Of a stretch of DNA of 64,000 nucleotides, positions 33,235 through 42,200 are shown piece after piece (within the stretch, counting starts at the first letter, position 1; every line of letters begins with the position of its first letter). This DNA comes from Streptomyces sp. LBL. Its GTDB lineage: Bacteria > Actinomycetota > Actinomycetes > Streptomycetales > Streptomycetaceae. The position numbers and the translations under genes are program-made. The stretch is from the NCBI RefSeq assembly GCF_029893585.1, contig NZ_JARXYX010000012.1:124001-188000 (forward strand), given 5' to 3'. Under the pieces are notes generated by a model that had not been told where the DNA came from, ran no database searches, and worked only from the letters and a program-made list of their open reading frames with translations.

Positions 33235-34031
33235 GCACGGTACGGATCGGACGGCAGCGGACGCGCCTCGCCGACGGGAGCGCCTCCGTTCCCGACGGGG
33301 AGCCCTGGTCGGCCGACCCCTACGCGGACGCCCTGCGCTCCGGCCGCGGTCCCCTTTTCCTGCGCCGCTCCGACGGCTGGCTGCTCCCGCTGGACGTGGA
33401 GCGCTGGTGCGCGGACGCCGACGCGGCCGACCTGGAGGTGCTGCGGCGCTGCGAGGGCGCGGTGCTCGACGTCGGTTGCGGGCCGGGCCGTCTGGTGGCG
33501 GCCCTGGGCACACGGGGACGCCGGGTGCTCGGCATCGACGTGAGCGAGGCGGCCGTGGCACGGACCGAGGAGCTGGGCGGGCCCGCGCTGCGCCGCTCGG
33601 TCTTCGAGCCGCTGCCCGGCGAGGGGCGTTGGGGCACCGCCCTGCTGATCGACGGCAATGTGGGCATCGGCGGGGACCCGCGCACCCTCCTCACCCGGAT
33701 GTCCCAACTCCTCTGCGAGGGCGGGCTGCTGGTCGCCGAGACGGTTCCCGGGCTAGACCTCGACGAACGTGTCCTGGTCCATGTCACCGACGCGCGCGGG
33801 GGGACCGGCAGCCCGTTCCCCTGGGCGCGGCTCGGCACGCCGGCCCTGCTGCGGCTCGCGCGCCGCGCGGGCTGGCGTGCCGTCGATCAGTGGGCGGTCG
33901 GCGGGCGTTCCTTCGTCGCCCTGCGCAGCCGCAGCACGAACAGGATGGCGGAACCGCCGAACAGTGCGGCCGTCAGCAGCAGCCAGCGGGTCAGGAAGCG
34001 GTCCGCGGGCAGACCGGTGGCCGAGGCGTAA
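33231..34031 (+). CDS. Class I SAM-dependent methyltransferase
   Basis: 266 aa from GTG 33231, overlapping the previous stop. SAM-binding motif I AVLDVGCGPGRLVAALGTRGRRVLGIDVSEAAV, motif III-like LLIDGNVGIGGDPRTLLTRM and post-motif LCEGGLLVAETV. Family-like sequence ends around GGRSFVALRSR; the remaining 37 residues are low-similarity and are encoded antisense to the 3' end of the convergent membrane-protein gene (145-bp overlap, 33887-34031). Substrate probably a sugar or lipid intermediate of the glycosylation group, by inference. Confidence 0.85.
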   Translation: MSTVRIGRQRTRLADGSASVPDGEPWSADPYADALRSGRGPLFLRRSDGWLLPLDVERWCADADAADLEVLRRCEGAVLDVGCGPGRLVAALGTRGRRVLGIDVSEAAVARTEELGGPALRRSVFEPLPGEGRWGTALLIDGNVGIGGDPRTLLTRMSQLLCEGGLLVAETVPGLDLDERVLVHVTDARGGTGSPFPWARLGTPALLRLARRAGWRAVDQWAVGGRSFVALRSRSTNRMAEPPNSAAVSSSQRVRKRSAGRPVAEA

Positions 34032-34342
34032 CGCCCGGCGACCTGCCCGCTGATCAACGGGAACCACACGAGCAGGAGCAGCAGGGAGAGCGCGGCCGGC
34101 ACCCGGACGTACACGACCCGGTCCTGGTGCCGGCCCGCCCCCCTCACCAGGGCGCGGTCGAGCGCGGCGTACAGCGGCAGCAGCACCAGGTCGTGGAGGA
34201 ACGCCGCCCCCACGAACCAGAGCGCGACCCCGAACCAGTCCTCGGCGAACAGTCGGATGCCGGCGTAGGCGGCGACAGCGAACGAGCAGGCCGGCAAAAG
34301 GAGTTGGAGCGGGCTTCCCAGCGGGAGGAGCCTGGACGGCAT
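33887..34342 (-). CDS. Small integral membrane protein
   Basis: 151 aa with four predicted TM segments (about 8-25, 31-58, 78-98, 120-140). Starts at ATG 34342, sharing a base with the stop of the upstream oxidoreductase gene (TGATG), so it is translationally coupled and probably a partner of that protein. I recognise no named family. Its 3' end overlaps the convergent methyltransferase gene by 145 bp. Confidence 0.75.
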   Translation of the reverse strand: MPSRLLPLGSPLQLLLPACSFAVAAYAGIRLFAEDWFGVALWFVGAAFLHDLVLLPLYAALDRALVRGAGRHQDRVVYVRVPAALSLLLLLVWFPLISGQVAGRYASATGLPADRFLTRWLLLTAALFGGSAILFVLRLRRATKERPPTAH

Positions 34343-35598
34343 CACAGTTCTCCGAACGTCATCCGGGCCACCCACTTGGTGTTGAGCACGCCGGGCGCGG
34401 CGGGCACGATGACCCTCGCCGGGTGGCCGTGGTCGGGGGTCAGGTCCGCGCCGTTGACGTACAGGGCGAGCAGCGAGCGCGGGTCGGCGACCTGGTTGGC
34501 GCGCAGGGCGGCCCGCCGGAACGCGCCGTGGCGTTGCAGCGACTCGACGAGGACGTCGGGCGGATCGTCGTACCCGACGAGGGCGGCGAGGTCACGCAGC
34601 CGCACCCCGCGCCACTCCTGGTCGGAGGTCGACCAGCCCTCGACACAGGCGATGGGCAACGACGAGCTGTACAGGGGAAGCCGGAGGAGGTCCGAGCGGC
34701 TGAGCCGGACGGTTCCGGTGCGGCCGGCGAGGACCAGGCGCCATGCCTCCTCGCTCGTCTCCGCCGCGTGGACACCCGCGTAGGCGGCTGTCTTGTTGAT
34801 CTGGAACCCGCCGGGTCCGGTGCCGGGTTCGGCACCGCCGTGGGGTGCGAGGAGGGCGGTCCCGCGCAGCGGCCCGTCGAAGCTCTGGCCGGCCGTGGTG
34901 GCGAGGAGCAGGAGCGAACCGCCGCCGACCAGGCCGAGGGCGCCGCGGCGGGAGACGGTGGGCCTGGCGGGGTTCGGGGAGATCAACTCGTCGTGCTCAG
35001 CGCGCAGTTGACGTACGTTGCGTACAGCCGCCGGGGTCTTCAGTGCGGCGTGCGCGAGGAACGCGCCGAAGAACACCCAGGCGCCGTAGAAGTGCAGGGG
35101 GTAGAAGGAGCCGGGGAAGACGTAGTCCAGCTGGACGTTCAGCACACCGGTCACGAACTCGAACAAGGCGCCGCCGACCAGGAGCAGCAGCGAGACCCGC
35201 TCCAGCGCGTGGGCGAGCGAGCGAGCGGGCGGCAGCGTGAACAGCTTCGGTACGACCGACCACAGTTTGGCCAGCAGGACCGGGATCAGCGTGATCCCCA
35301 GGGTGACGTGGACGCCCTGGGTGAGCCGGTACAGCCAGTGCGGATCGGTCGGCCAGGAGAAGAGGTAGAAGCCGAGGAGTCCCTTGTCCGGGGTCTTGTC
35401 GTTCACCGGCGACAGACCCGGGTTGTAGGCGGCGTACGACAGCAGCCCGGTCAGGAACAGCACGGTGATCCCGCCGAGCAGGACGAACCCGAGCACCGAA
35501 GTGAGCCAGGAGCCGCGCAACGGGCTGCGCCAGAACGACGGCGAGAAGGGAGTACGCGGCAAGGGGCGCGAACGCGCCGGGAAGGGAGGGCGTGCCAT
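34342..35598 (-). CDS. Cytochrome b561-like / molybdopterin-dependent oxidoreductase fusion
   Basis: 418 aa. The N-terminal part (about 25-200) has four to five TM helices with His residues (TQGVHVTLG, YPLHFYGAW, AHAALK) suited to bind b-type haem. Residues about 215-235 hold an internal SRRGALGLVGGGSLLLL segment resembling a Tat signal/anchor. The C-terminal domain is a sulfite-oxidase-type molybdopterin domain with the Mo-ligand Cys318 (LPIACVEGWSTSDQEWRGVRLRDL) and DHGHPARVIVPAAPG. Likely electron transfer between membrane carriers and an oxo-substrate outside the membrane; substrate unknown. ATG 35598 follows a short GC-rich leader; longer frames are not credible. Confidence 0.87.
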   Translation of the reverse strand: MARPPFPARSRPLPRTPFSPSFWRSPLRGSWLTSVLGFVLLGGITVLFLTGLLSYAAYNPGLSPVNDKTPDKGLLGFYLFSWPTDPHWLYRLTQGVHVTLGITLIPVLLAKLWSVVPKLFTLPPARSLAHALERVSLLLLVGGALFEFVTGVLNVQLDYVFPGSFYPLHFYGAWVFFGAFLAHAALKTPAAVRNVRQLRAEHDELISPNPARPTVSRRGALGLVGGGSLLLLATTAGQSFDGPLRGTALLAPHGGAEPGTGPGGFQINKTAAYAGVHAAETSEEAWRLVLAGRTGTVRLSRSDLLRLPLYSSSLPIACVEGWSTSDQEWRGVRLRDLAALVGYDDPPDVLVESLQRHGAFRRAALRANQVADPRSLLALYVNGADLTPDHGHPARVIVPAAPGVLNTKWVARMTFGEL

Positions 35599-35711
35599 GC
35601 CCCGACCGTAGGCCCGCGCCACCCCCCCAGCGGGCCCGCGAACCATGACGAAACTCTGACGTCCGCGCCGGTCAGCCGTCCGGAGGACCCCCGGCGACCT
35701 AGCGTTCCGGC

Positions 35712-37049
35712 GTGAACCGCCATCTGAGACATGACCTGTACGCGGCCCTCGCCGCCGCACTGCTCGTCGTGACCGCCGTCCTGGCCGGCAGCGCGATCCA
35801 GCACCGCGACGGCACCCTCCGTGTCGGCTGGCCGCCCCTGCTGGCGCTCTGGGATCCCCATCTCGGCCCCGGCACCCCGGCCGCGGTCGCCGTCGCGGTC
35901 GCGGTGGTGACGTACGGGCCCGCCCTGGCCGCCCGGCTGCCCTGGCGCGCGCTGCTGCTCACCACGTGGGCGGCCGGTACGGCCTGGACGTGGTCCCTCG
36001 CCCTGGTCGACGGCTGGCACCGGGGCGTCGCCGCACGGCTGACGACCCGGAACGAGTACCTCCAGGTCATCGACCGCTTCCACGACATCCCGGCCACGCT
36101 GGCGGACTTCACCCACCACATCCTGATCGACACGCCCGGCAACTGGCCCGCCCACGTCGCCGGCCACCCCCCGGCGGCCACCGTCACCTTCGTCCTCCTC
36201 GACCGGGCCGGTCTGGGCGGCGGGGGCTGGGCCGGCACCTGGTGCATCACCGTCGGCACGACCGCGGCCCTGGCGGTCCTGGTGACCGTGCGGACCCTCA
36301 CCGACGAGTCACTGGCCCGCCGCGCCGCCCCTTTCCTCGTGCTGGCCCCCGCGGCCGTGTGGGTGGGCACCTCCGCCGACGGTTACTTCGCGGCGGTCGC
36401 GGCCTGGGCGGTCGCCTTGCTCGCCCTGGCGGTGACGGGACACCGGCCCGCCTGGACGGGCCTCGCCTCGGGCCTCCTGTTCGGTCTGACGGTCTACCTC
36501 TCGTACGGTCTGGCGCTCTTCGCCGTCATCGCCGGAGCCGTCCTCCTCCTGGGCCACCACCGCGTCCGGCCCCTGCCCTTCCTGCTGGCCGGATTCCTGG
36601 TCGTGCCGGTGGCGTTCACCGCCGCCGGCTTCGACTGGTGGGAGGCGTACCGGCTGCTGGTCCGCCGCTACTACCAGGGGGCGGGCGGGGTCCGGCCGTA
36701 CGACTACTGGGTGTGGGCGAACCTGGCCTGCACCGCGCTGATCGTGGGCCCGGCGACGGTGGCGGGCCTCAGGCGCACGACGACGACACTGCTCACCAGC
36801 AGACGTCTGAACCGCCCCGGCGTCCGCCTCTGCGACATCCGACTGGCCGTACTCGTCCTCGCCGCTCTCCTCGCCCTCCTCGCCGCCGACCTGTCCGGCA
36901 TGAGCAAAGCGGAGACGGAACGCATCTGGCTCCCGTTCGCGACGTGGCTGCTGCCGGCGGGCGCGTGGCTGACGGGGGCGCGGGGGTGGCTGGCGGCGCA
37001 GGGGGTACTGGCGCTGCTGATCAACCATCTGTTGATGACGTGGTGGTGA
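35712..37049 (+). CDS. Polytopic integral membrane protein, GT-C-like
   Basis: 445 aa from GTG 35712 with about ten TM segments. An early extracellular loop (residues 100-150: DGWHRGVAARLTTRNEYL, DIPATLADFTHHILID, NWPAHVAGHPPAATV) resembles the first loop of GT-C/mannosyltransferase-like proteins, and a later loop holds FDWWEAYRLLVRRYYQGAGG. Together with the GT2 encoded upstream this suggests transfer of a polyprenyl-linked sugar, but no catalytic Asp pair of GT-C type can be firmly assigned. Divergent from the oxidoreductase gene. Confidence 0.75.
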   Translation: MNRHLRHDLYAALAAALLVVTAVLAGSAIQHRDGTLRVGWPPLLALWDPHLGPGTPAAVAVAVAVVTYGPALAARLPWRALLLTTWAAGTAWTWSLALVDGWHRGVAARLTTRNEYLQVIDRFHDIPATLADFTHHILIDTPGNWPAHVAGHPPAATVTFVLLDRAGLGGGGWAGTWCITVGTTAALAVLVTVRTLTDESLARRAAPFLVLAPAAVWVGTSADGYFAAVAAWAVALLALAVTGHRPAWTGLASGLLFGLTVYLSYGLALFAVIAGAVLLLGHHRVRPLPFLLAGFLVVPVAFTAAGFDWWEAYRLLVRRYYQGAGGVRPYDYWVWANLACTALIVGPATVAGLRRTTTTLLTSRRLNRPGVRLCDIRLAVLVLAALLALLAADLSGMSKAETERIWLPFATWLLPAGAWLTGARGWLAAQGVLALLINHLLMTWW

Positions 37050-37176
37050 CGAGCCGTCAGCCACGGGCCTCGGGCAGGGGTGACGGGCCGTCAGCACCGG
37101 CCTCAGGCAGGAGTTGACGGCCGTCAGCACCGGCCTCAGGCAGGAGTTGACGGCCGTCAGCACCGGCCTCAGGCAG
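37047..37176. repeat. Four tandem 33-34-bp repeats
   Basis: Units start TGACGGGCCGTCAGCACCGG at 37047 (diverged), 37081, 37115 and 37148 (truncated). They directly follow the stop of the membrane protein gene. Each contains TGACGG-N-CCGTCA, a small inverted repeat, so the array can fold into a series of hairpins and may act as a terminator cluster. Confidence 0.8.
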
Positions 37177-37216
37177 CGAGCGAGGCCGGGGCCGGGGCCG
37201 GGAAGGAGGACCGCGA

Positions 37217-37233
37217 CCGGGGCCGGACCCCGG
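37217..37233. terminator. Candidate GC hairpin between convergent genes
   Basis: CCGGGG and CCCCGG flank a 5-nt loop between the membrane protein gene and the SIS gene. A short stem; plausible as part of a bidirectional terminator with the repeat array. Confidence 0.4.
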
Positions 37234-37251
37234 CCGCCCTCCCCGTGCGGC

Positions 37252-38016
37252 TCAGCCGGCGGTGCGGCGGATGCGGCCCGTGTACTTCTTCTCCAGCTCC
37301 AGGTTGCCCTCGAAACCGCCGGGGACGTTGGCCGAGACGTACACCGGGGGATGTTCCCCCGCGGCGAGGAGTCGGGCGGAGGCCTCGGCGACCGCCATCT
37401 GGACCAGCATCACGCCGGTGAGCGTGGACAGGGCGCACACCGCGCCGCCGCCGGGGAGTTCGAGGAGGGCGTCGCCGCGCGGGGCCGCGTTGTCGAGGAC
37501 GACATCGGCGAGGTCGGCGAGTTTCTTGCCGCTCGGGTGGCCGGCGGGGACGGCCCTGGTGTGGGCGAGGGAGGTGACGGCCAGCAGACGGTGGCCCTGT
37601 TCCTTGACCCGCAGCGCCATCTCGACGATCACGTTGTTGACGCCGGAGTTGGAGATGACGACGAAGAGGTCCTGGGGGTGCGGGACGGCGAGGTCGTAGA
37701 GCCGCGCGGCCACACCCGGCCGGCGTTCGAGGAGCGGGTCGTCGAGGACGCTCGGGTCGTCGCCGCCGTACAGCACGAGGTCGGCGATGCTCAGCCGGTT
37801 GGTGGGCACCAGGCCGCCCGCCCGGCCCGCGAGTTCGAGGACGATCGCCTGGGAGTGGCCGGTGCCGAAGGCCTGGATGACGCCGTCCGCGCGGACACAG
37901 TCGGCGATCAGTTCGGCGGCGCCGGCCACATCCTCGCGCGCCGACTCGGTGAGGTGCTGGAGGACGGCCAGGCTCTCGTGCGCGAACCCCTTGGCGCTGA
38001 CGGACTCGACGGACAC
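37252..38016 (-). CDS. SIS-domain (UPF0309-like) sugar isomerase-type protein
   Basis: 254 aa. SIS phosphosugar-binding fold: ADGVIQAFGTGHSQAIVLELAGRAGG, DLFVVISNSGVNNVIVEMALRVKEQGHRLLAVTS, and LTGVMLVQMAVAEASARLL. The GTG at 38016 has GGGGAG upstream and gives VSVESVSAKGFAHESLAVLQ; the longer frame reads through promoter DNA. UPF0309 proteins sit with amino-sugar kinases and RpiR regulators and are presumed to bind or isomerise amino-sugar phosphates. It is divergent from the RpiR gene. Confidence 0.87.
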   Translation of the reverse strand: MSVESVSAKGFAHESLAVLQHLTESAREDVAGAAELIADCVRADGVIQAFGTGHSQAIVLELAGRAGGLVPTNRLSIADLVLYGGDDPSVLDDPLLERRPGVAARLYDLAVPHPQDLFVVISNSGVNNVIVEMALRVKEQGHRLLAVTSLAHTRAVPAGHPSGKKLADLADVVLDNAAPRGDALLELPGGGAVCALSTLTGVMLVQMAVAEASARLLAAGEHPPVYVSANVPGGFEGNLELEKKYTGRIRRTAG

Positions 38017-38040
38017 GCGACACTCCCCACTCACTACTGA

Positions 38041-38136
38041 TGGATTGAACCACCCTATACGTCTCGAGTAATGAATCATTAAATCGCCGGCGGTCCTGGT
38101 ATTCAATTCGTCCCATGAATGGTGGCTGATACATTC
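38041..38136. promoter_or_regulatory. Divergent SIS/RpiR control region with TGGTT-type half-sites
   Basis: TGATGGATTGAACCACC at 38037-38053 and ATGGTGGCTGATACATTC at 38119-38136 flank an AT-rich centre containing TAATGAATCATTA. Both carry the TGGYT/ARCCA half-site found in palindromes upstream of other genes of the locus (39165, 44350, 51025, 54032), and the second is shared, with one mismatch, with 51025-51042. Probably bound by the RpiR-type regulator. Confidence 0.5.
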
Positions 38137-38141
38137 TTCAC

Positions 38142-39026
38142 ATGCCCCCGACGGACGTCACCACCCTGATCCGCACCGAGCTGCCCCGGCTGGCGGGCTC
38201 GCTGCGGAAGGTCGGCGAGCTGATCCTGGAGGATCCGGCCGCCGTGACCCACTGTTCGGCCGCCGAGCTGGGCCGTCGCACCGGCACCTCCCAGGCGACG
38301 GTGACCCGCTTCTGCCGCGCCATCGGCCTCGACTCCTACCAGCACCTGCTGATCGAGCTGGCCCAGGAGCGCGGCCGCGGCGAGGTCACCGACTGGGGCA
38401 CCGCCGAGATCGGCTCGGACATCTCGCCGGACGACAGTCTCGAACGGGTCGTGCAGGTCGTCGGCACCGCGGACCTGCGGGCCATCCAGCAGACCATCGA
38501 ACGGATCGATCTCGACGCCACCGAGCGCGCGGCCCAGGCACTGGCCCGCGCCCGGCGCATCGACGTCTACGGGGTCGGCGGCAGCGGCGCCGTGACACAG
38601 GAGACGGAGACGCGACTGTTCCGCATCGGCTGCTCGGTCCGCGCCTGGACCGAGGTGCACGCGGCGGCCACCTCCGCGGCCCTGCTCACCCCGGCGGACG
38701 TGGCCATCGGCATCTCCCACTCCGGGGCGACCCGGGAGACCCTCGAACCGTTCGAGATGGCCAAGGAGCGCGGCGCCACCACCATCGCCCTCACCACGGA
38801 CCCGCGCTCGGCGCTCGCCCGGGTCGCCGACATCCGGCTCATCCCGTCCTCCGCGGAGACCAGCTTCCGCTCCGAGAGCATCAGCAGCCGGCACTCCGTC
38901 CTGATGCTCGTCGACTGCCTGTACGTCCGGGTCGCCCAGCTCACGTACCAGCGCGCGAGCGCCTCGCTGGCGCTGACCGACCACATCACCCCGCAGCACG
39001 CGGCGAAGAGCCGGCGCGGACGCTGA
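38142..39026 (+). CDS. MurR/RpiR-family transcriptional regulator
   Basis: 294 aa. N-terminal HTH_6 (about 1-75, AAELGRRTGTSQATVTRFCRAIGLDSYQHL), then a SIS domain (about 125-260) with YGVGGSGAVTQETETRLFRIG, VAIGISHSGATRETLEPFEMAKERGATTIALTT. RpiR/MurR proteins sense phosphosugars through the SIS domain and control sugar-utilisation genes. It is divergent from the SIS gene and precedes the GH38 gene, so it is the obvious local regulator of 37252-54026. ATG 38142 follows a GGTGGCTGATACATT motif closely. Confidence 0.92.
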   Translation: MPPTDVTTLIRTELPRLAGSLRKVGELILEDPAAVTHCSAAELGRRTGTSQATVTRFCRAIGLDSYQHLLIELAQERGRGEVTDWGTAEIGSDISPDDSLERVVQVVGTADLRAIQQTIERIDLDATERAAQALARARRIDVYGVGGSGAVTQETETRLFRIGCSVRAWTEVHAAATSAALLTPADVAIGISHSGATRETLEPFEMAKERGATTIALTTDPRSALARVADIRLIPSSAETSFRSESISSRHSVLMLVDCLYVRVAQLTYQRASASLALTDHITPQHAAKSRRGR

Positions 39027-39164
39027 GCGTGGGCCGCCGCTGACACTGAGCGTGGGCCGGCGCGGGCGCTGGGCATGGGCCGGCGCGGACGCTGGGACCA
39101 AGAACCACCCGCGGACACTGAGCCGCGCCGAAGTTGTGTGGATGAGCCACCGGAAAAACGCGAA

Positions 39165-39183
39165 GATGGTTGTTTGAATCATC
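39165..39183. promoter_or_regulatory. Operator-like palindrome upstream of GH38 gene
   Basis: GATGGTTGTTTGAATCATC is a palindrome with 5-bp arms around a 5-bp centre and one mismatch, 49 bp ahead of the GH38 start codon. It aligns with TTGGTTATTTGAACCAA at 44350-44366 in 13 of 15 core positions. Confidence 0.6.
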
Positions 39184-39231
39184 CTTCCGGTGCCACGATG
39201 GTGCTCCGCCGAGCATCCTCGTAGGAGTCTC

Positions 39232-42200
39232 ATGCGCGTGTCCTCTGTCGAGTCGACCGAGCTCTTCGTCGGAACCACCGAGCAGCCGCGCCAGGTAGTG
39301 GCCGTCGTGCTGAGCCACACCCCCGGCCGGACCGTCCGGCTCACCGTCGAGGGCCCCGGCGTGCACGGCACCCTGCAGGCCACGGTGGCCGAGGACGGCG
39401 TCCTGCTCGCCGAGGTGCCGGTGACCGCCGATGTGGCCGTCGGCGAGCACCGTGAGATCACGGTCACCGCCGCCGATGGGGACCAACTCGCGTCCTACAC
39501 CGGCGAGTTCATCGCCGCCGAGCCCGGCTGGACCATGTTCATGGTCAGCCACTTCCACTACGACCCCGTCTGGTGGAACACCCAGGCCGCCTACACGGAG
39601 ACCTGGGACGTCGTCGACGACCCGGCCACGAGCGGGCTGCCCGCCCGCACCTTCGACTACCGCGGCCAGTCCGGGATGAGCCTGGTGCGGGCCCACTGCG
39701 ATCTGGCCCGGCGCGACGCGGCGTACCGCTTCGTGCTCGCGGAGGTCGACTACCTCAAGCCGTACTGGGACGCCTTCCCGGAGGAGCGGGCCTTCCTGCG
39801 CGAGCTGATCCGCACGGGGCGCGTCGAGATCATGGGCGGCACCTACAACGAGCCGAACACCAACCTCACCGGCGCCGAGGCGACCGTACGCAACGCCCTG
39901 TACGGCGACGGGTTCCAGCGCGGGATCATGGGGGCGTCCCCGGAGACCGCCTGGCAGTTGGACGCCTTCGGGCACGATCCACAGTTCCCGGGGCTGATGG
40001 CGGACGCGGGGGTCACCTCCAGTTCGTGGGCGCGCGGGCCGTTCCACCAGTGGGGGCCGACGCTGTCCGTGTTCGGGGACGAGCCGCGCGACCCCGGACG
40101 GATGCAGTTCCCGGCCGAGTTCGAGTGGATCGCCCCCTCGGGACGCGGACTGCTGACCGCCTACATGGTCAACCACTACGCCGCCGGCTGGGCGATCGAC
40201 AGCGCGCCCGCCCTGCCCGAGGCGGAGGCCGCCGCGCTCAAGCTGTTCAAGGGGCTCAAGAAGGTCGCGCTCACCCGGAACGTGCTGCTGCCGGTCGGCG
40301 GGGACTACGCGCCTCCGTGCCGCTGGGTGATGGACATCCACCACGACTGGAACGCCCGGTACGTGTGGCCGCGGTTCGTCAGCGCGGTCCCCCGGGACTT
40401 CTTCGCCGCCGTCCGCGAGCAGCTCGACGAGGAGGGCCGCAGGGCCTCGCCGCAGACCCGGGACATGAACCCGGTCTACACCGGCAAGGACGTCTCCTAC
40501 ATCGACACCAAGCAGGCCCAGCGGTACGGCGAGACCCTGCTCGCCGACGCGGAGGCCTGGGCGACGCTCGCCTCACTGGTCACCGGTCGTCCCTATCCCG
40601 ACGCGGCCCTCGACAAGGCCTGGCGGCAGTTGGTCTACGGTGCCCACCACGACGCCGTCACCGGCTCCGAGTCCGACCAGGTCTACATCGACCTGATGAC
40701 CGGCTGGCGGGAGCTGTACGACCTCGCCGAGACCGTGCACGCCGACGCCACCGACGCCCTCGCCGACCGGGTCGCCCCGGGCAGCGGGCCCGACCTGATC
40801 GTCTTCAACTCCGTGACCTGGCAACGGCGGGACGTGCTCACGGTCGACGACCCGGGACTGGTCCCCGTGGACGACTCTCTCCGGCCGCTGCCCGCCGTCC
40901 GCGAGGACGACGGTCGCCTCCGCGTCGTCGTACCGGCGGTCCCGGGCATGGGCCTCAAGGCGTTCCCGCTCACGGCCGGTTCCGTACCGGAGTGGGCGCC
41001 GGGCGAGGGGACGACCATCCGCAACGAGTTCTACGAGGTGACCGTCGACCCCGGACGCGGCGGCGCCGTCAGCGGCCTGCGCGCCCTCGCCGAAGGGGAC
41101 GGCGGCCGGGAACTGCTCCGCCCCGGCGACATCGGCAACGAACTCGTCGTCCAGGAGGAGTACCCCCGGCACCCGCGCTTCGGCGAGGGCCCCTGGCACC
41201 TCACGCCGACCGGCACGACCGCCGCCCGCAGCCGGGACGTGACAGCCGAGGTCGAGGTCGAGCACTCCCCCGCCGGATCGCGGATCACCGTCCGCGCCGA
41301 CCTCGGGCTCTTCCGGTACACCCAGCGGCTGACCCTGTGGACAGGCGTCGACCGCCTCGACGTCACCACCACCCTCGACGGCTACGACGGCGCCGACCGG
41401 CTCATCCGGGTCCGCTGGCCGTCCGACGTGCGGGGCGGGCTGCCGGTGCACGAGGTGGCGGACGCCGTCATCGGGCGCGGGTTCGGGTTCGTGGAGGTGG
41501 ACAGCGAGCGCTTCCCGTGGACGCTGGACAACCCGGCCAACACCTGGTTCGGGCTGGGGTCCACCGCACGGATCGCGGTCCACGACGACTCCGGCGCGTT
41601 CCTCGGGCACCGTGCCATCGGGGTCGCGGAGCTGGTGTACGCCGACTGGGAGGCCGCCGCCGAGCTGGGCACCCCGCTCGCGGCGGCCCTGGTCCGCGCC
41701 GGGGTCACCGCGACCTCGACCATCGCGGGCGGCCCCCGCTACGGCGACCTGGACGTCGACTCCAACCTGCCCGACATCCGGATCGCCGTCGGTGGCCCCG
41801 AGCGCAACCCGGTGGCTCGGGAGGCCCTCGGCTGGGACCCGGCCGCCGGACGGGAACTGCGACGGCAGCTGGCCGAGCGGGGGGTGGCGGCCGTGTGGGT
41901 CGCGCCGCGGGCCTCGCTGCGGGAGGAATGGGTGCCGGGAGCCGATCTGCGTGACCTGGAGCGGCTGCCGCTGCTGGTGGTCGCGGGCGCCGACGCCGAG
42001 GACGACGCGAAGGCGGTCGACGCGCTGATCGCCGACCTGGACGACTTCACCGTCGCGGCCACCGCGGCGGGCGGCGGCGAGGCGCTGCCGCCGGGCGACG
42101 CCTGGGACGGGCGCGGCTTCGCCGTCCTCAACCGGGGCACGCCCGGCTGTGTGGTCACCGCCTCCGGCGACCTGTACATGTCGCTGATGCGCTCCTGCAC

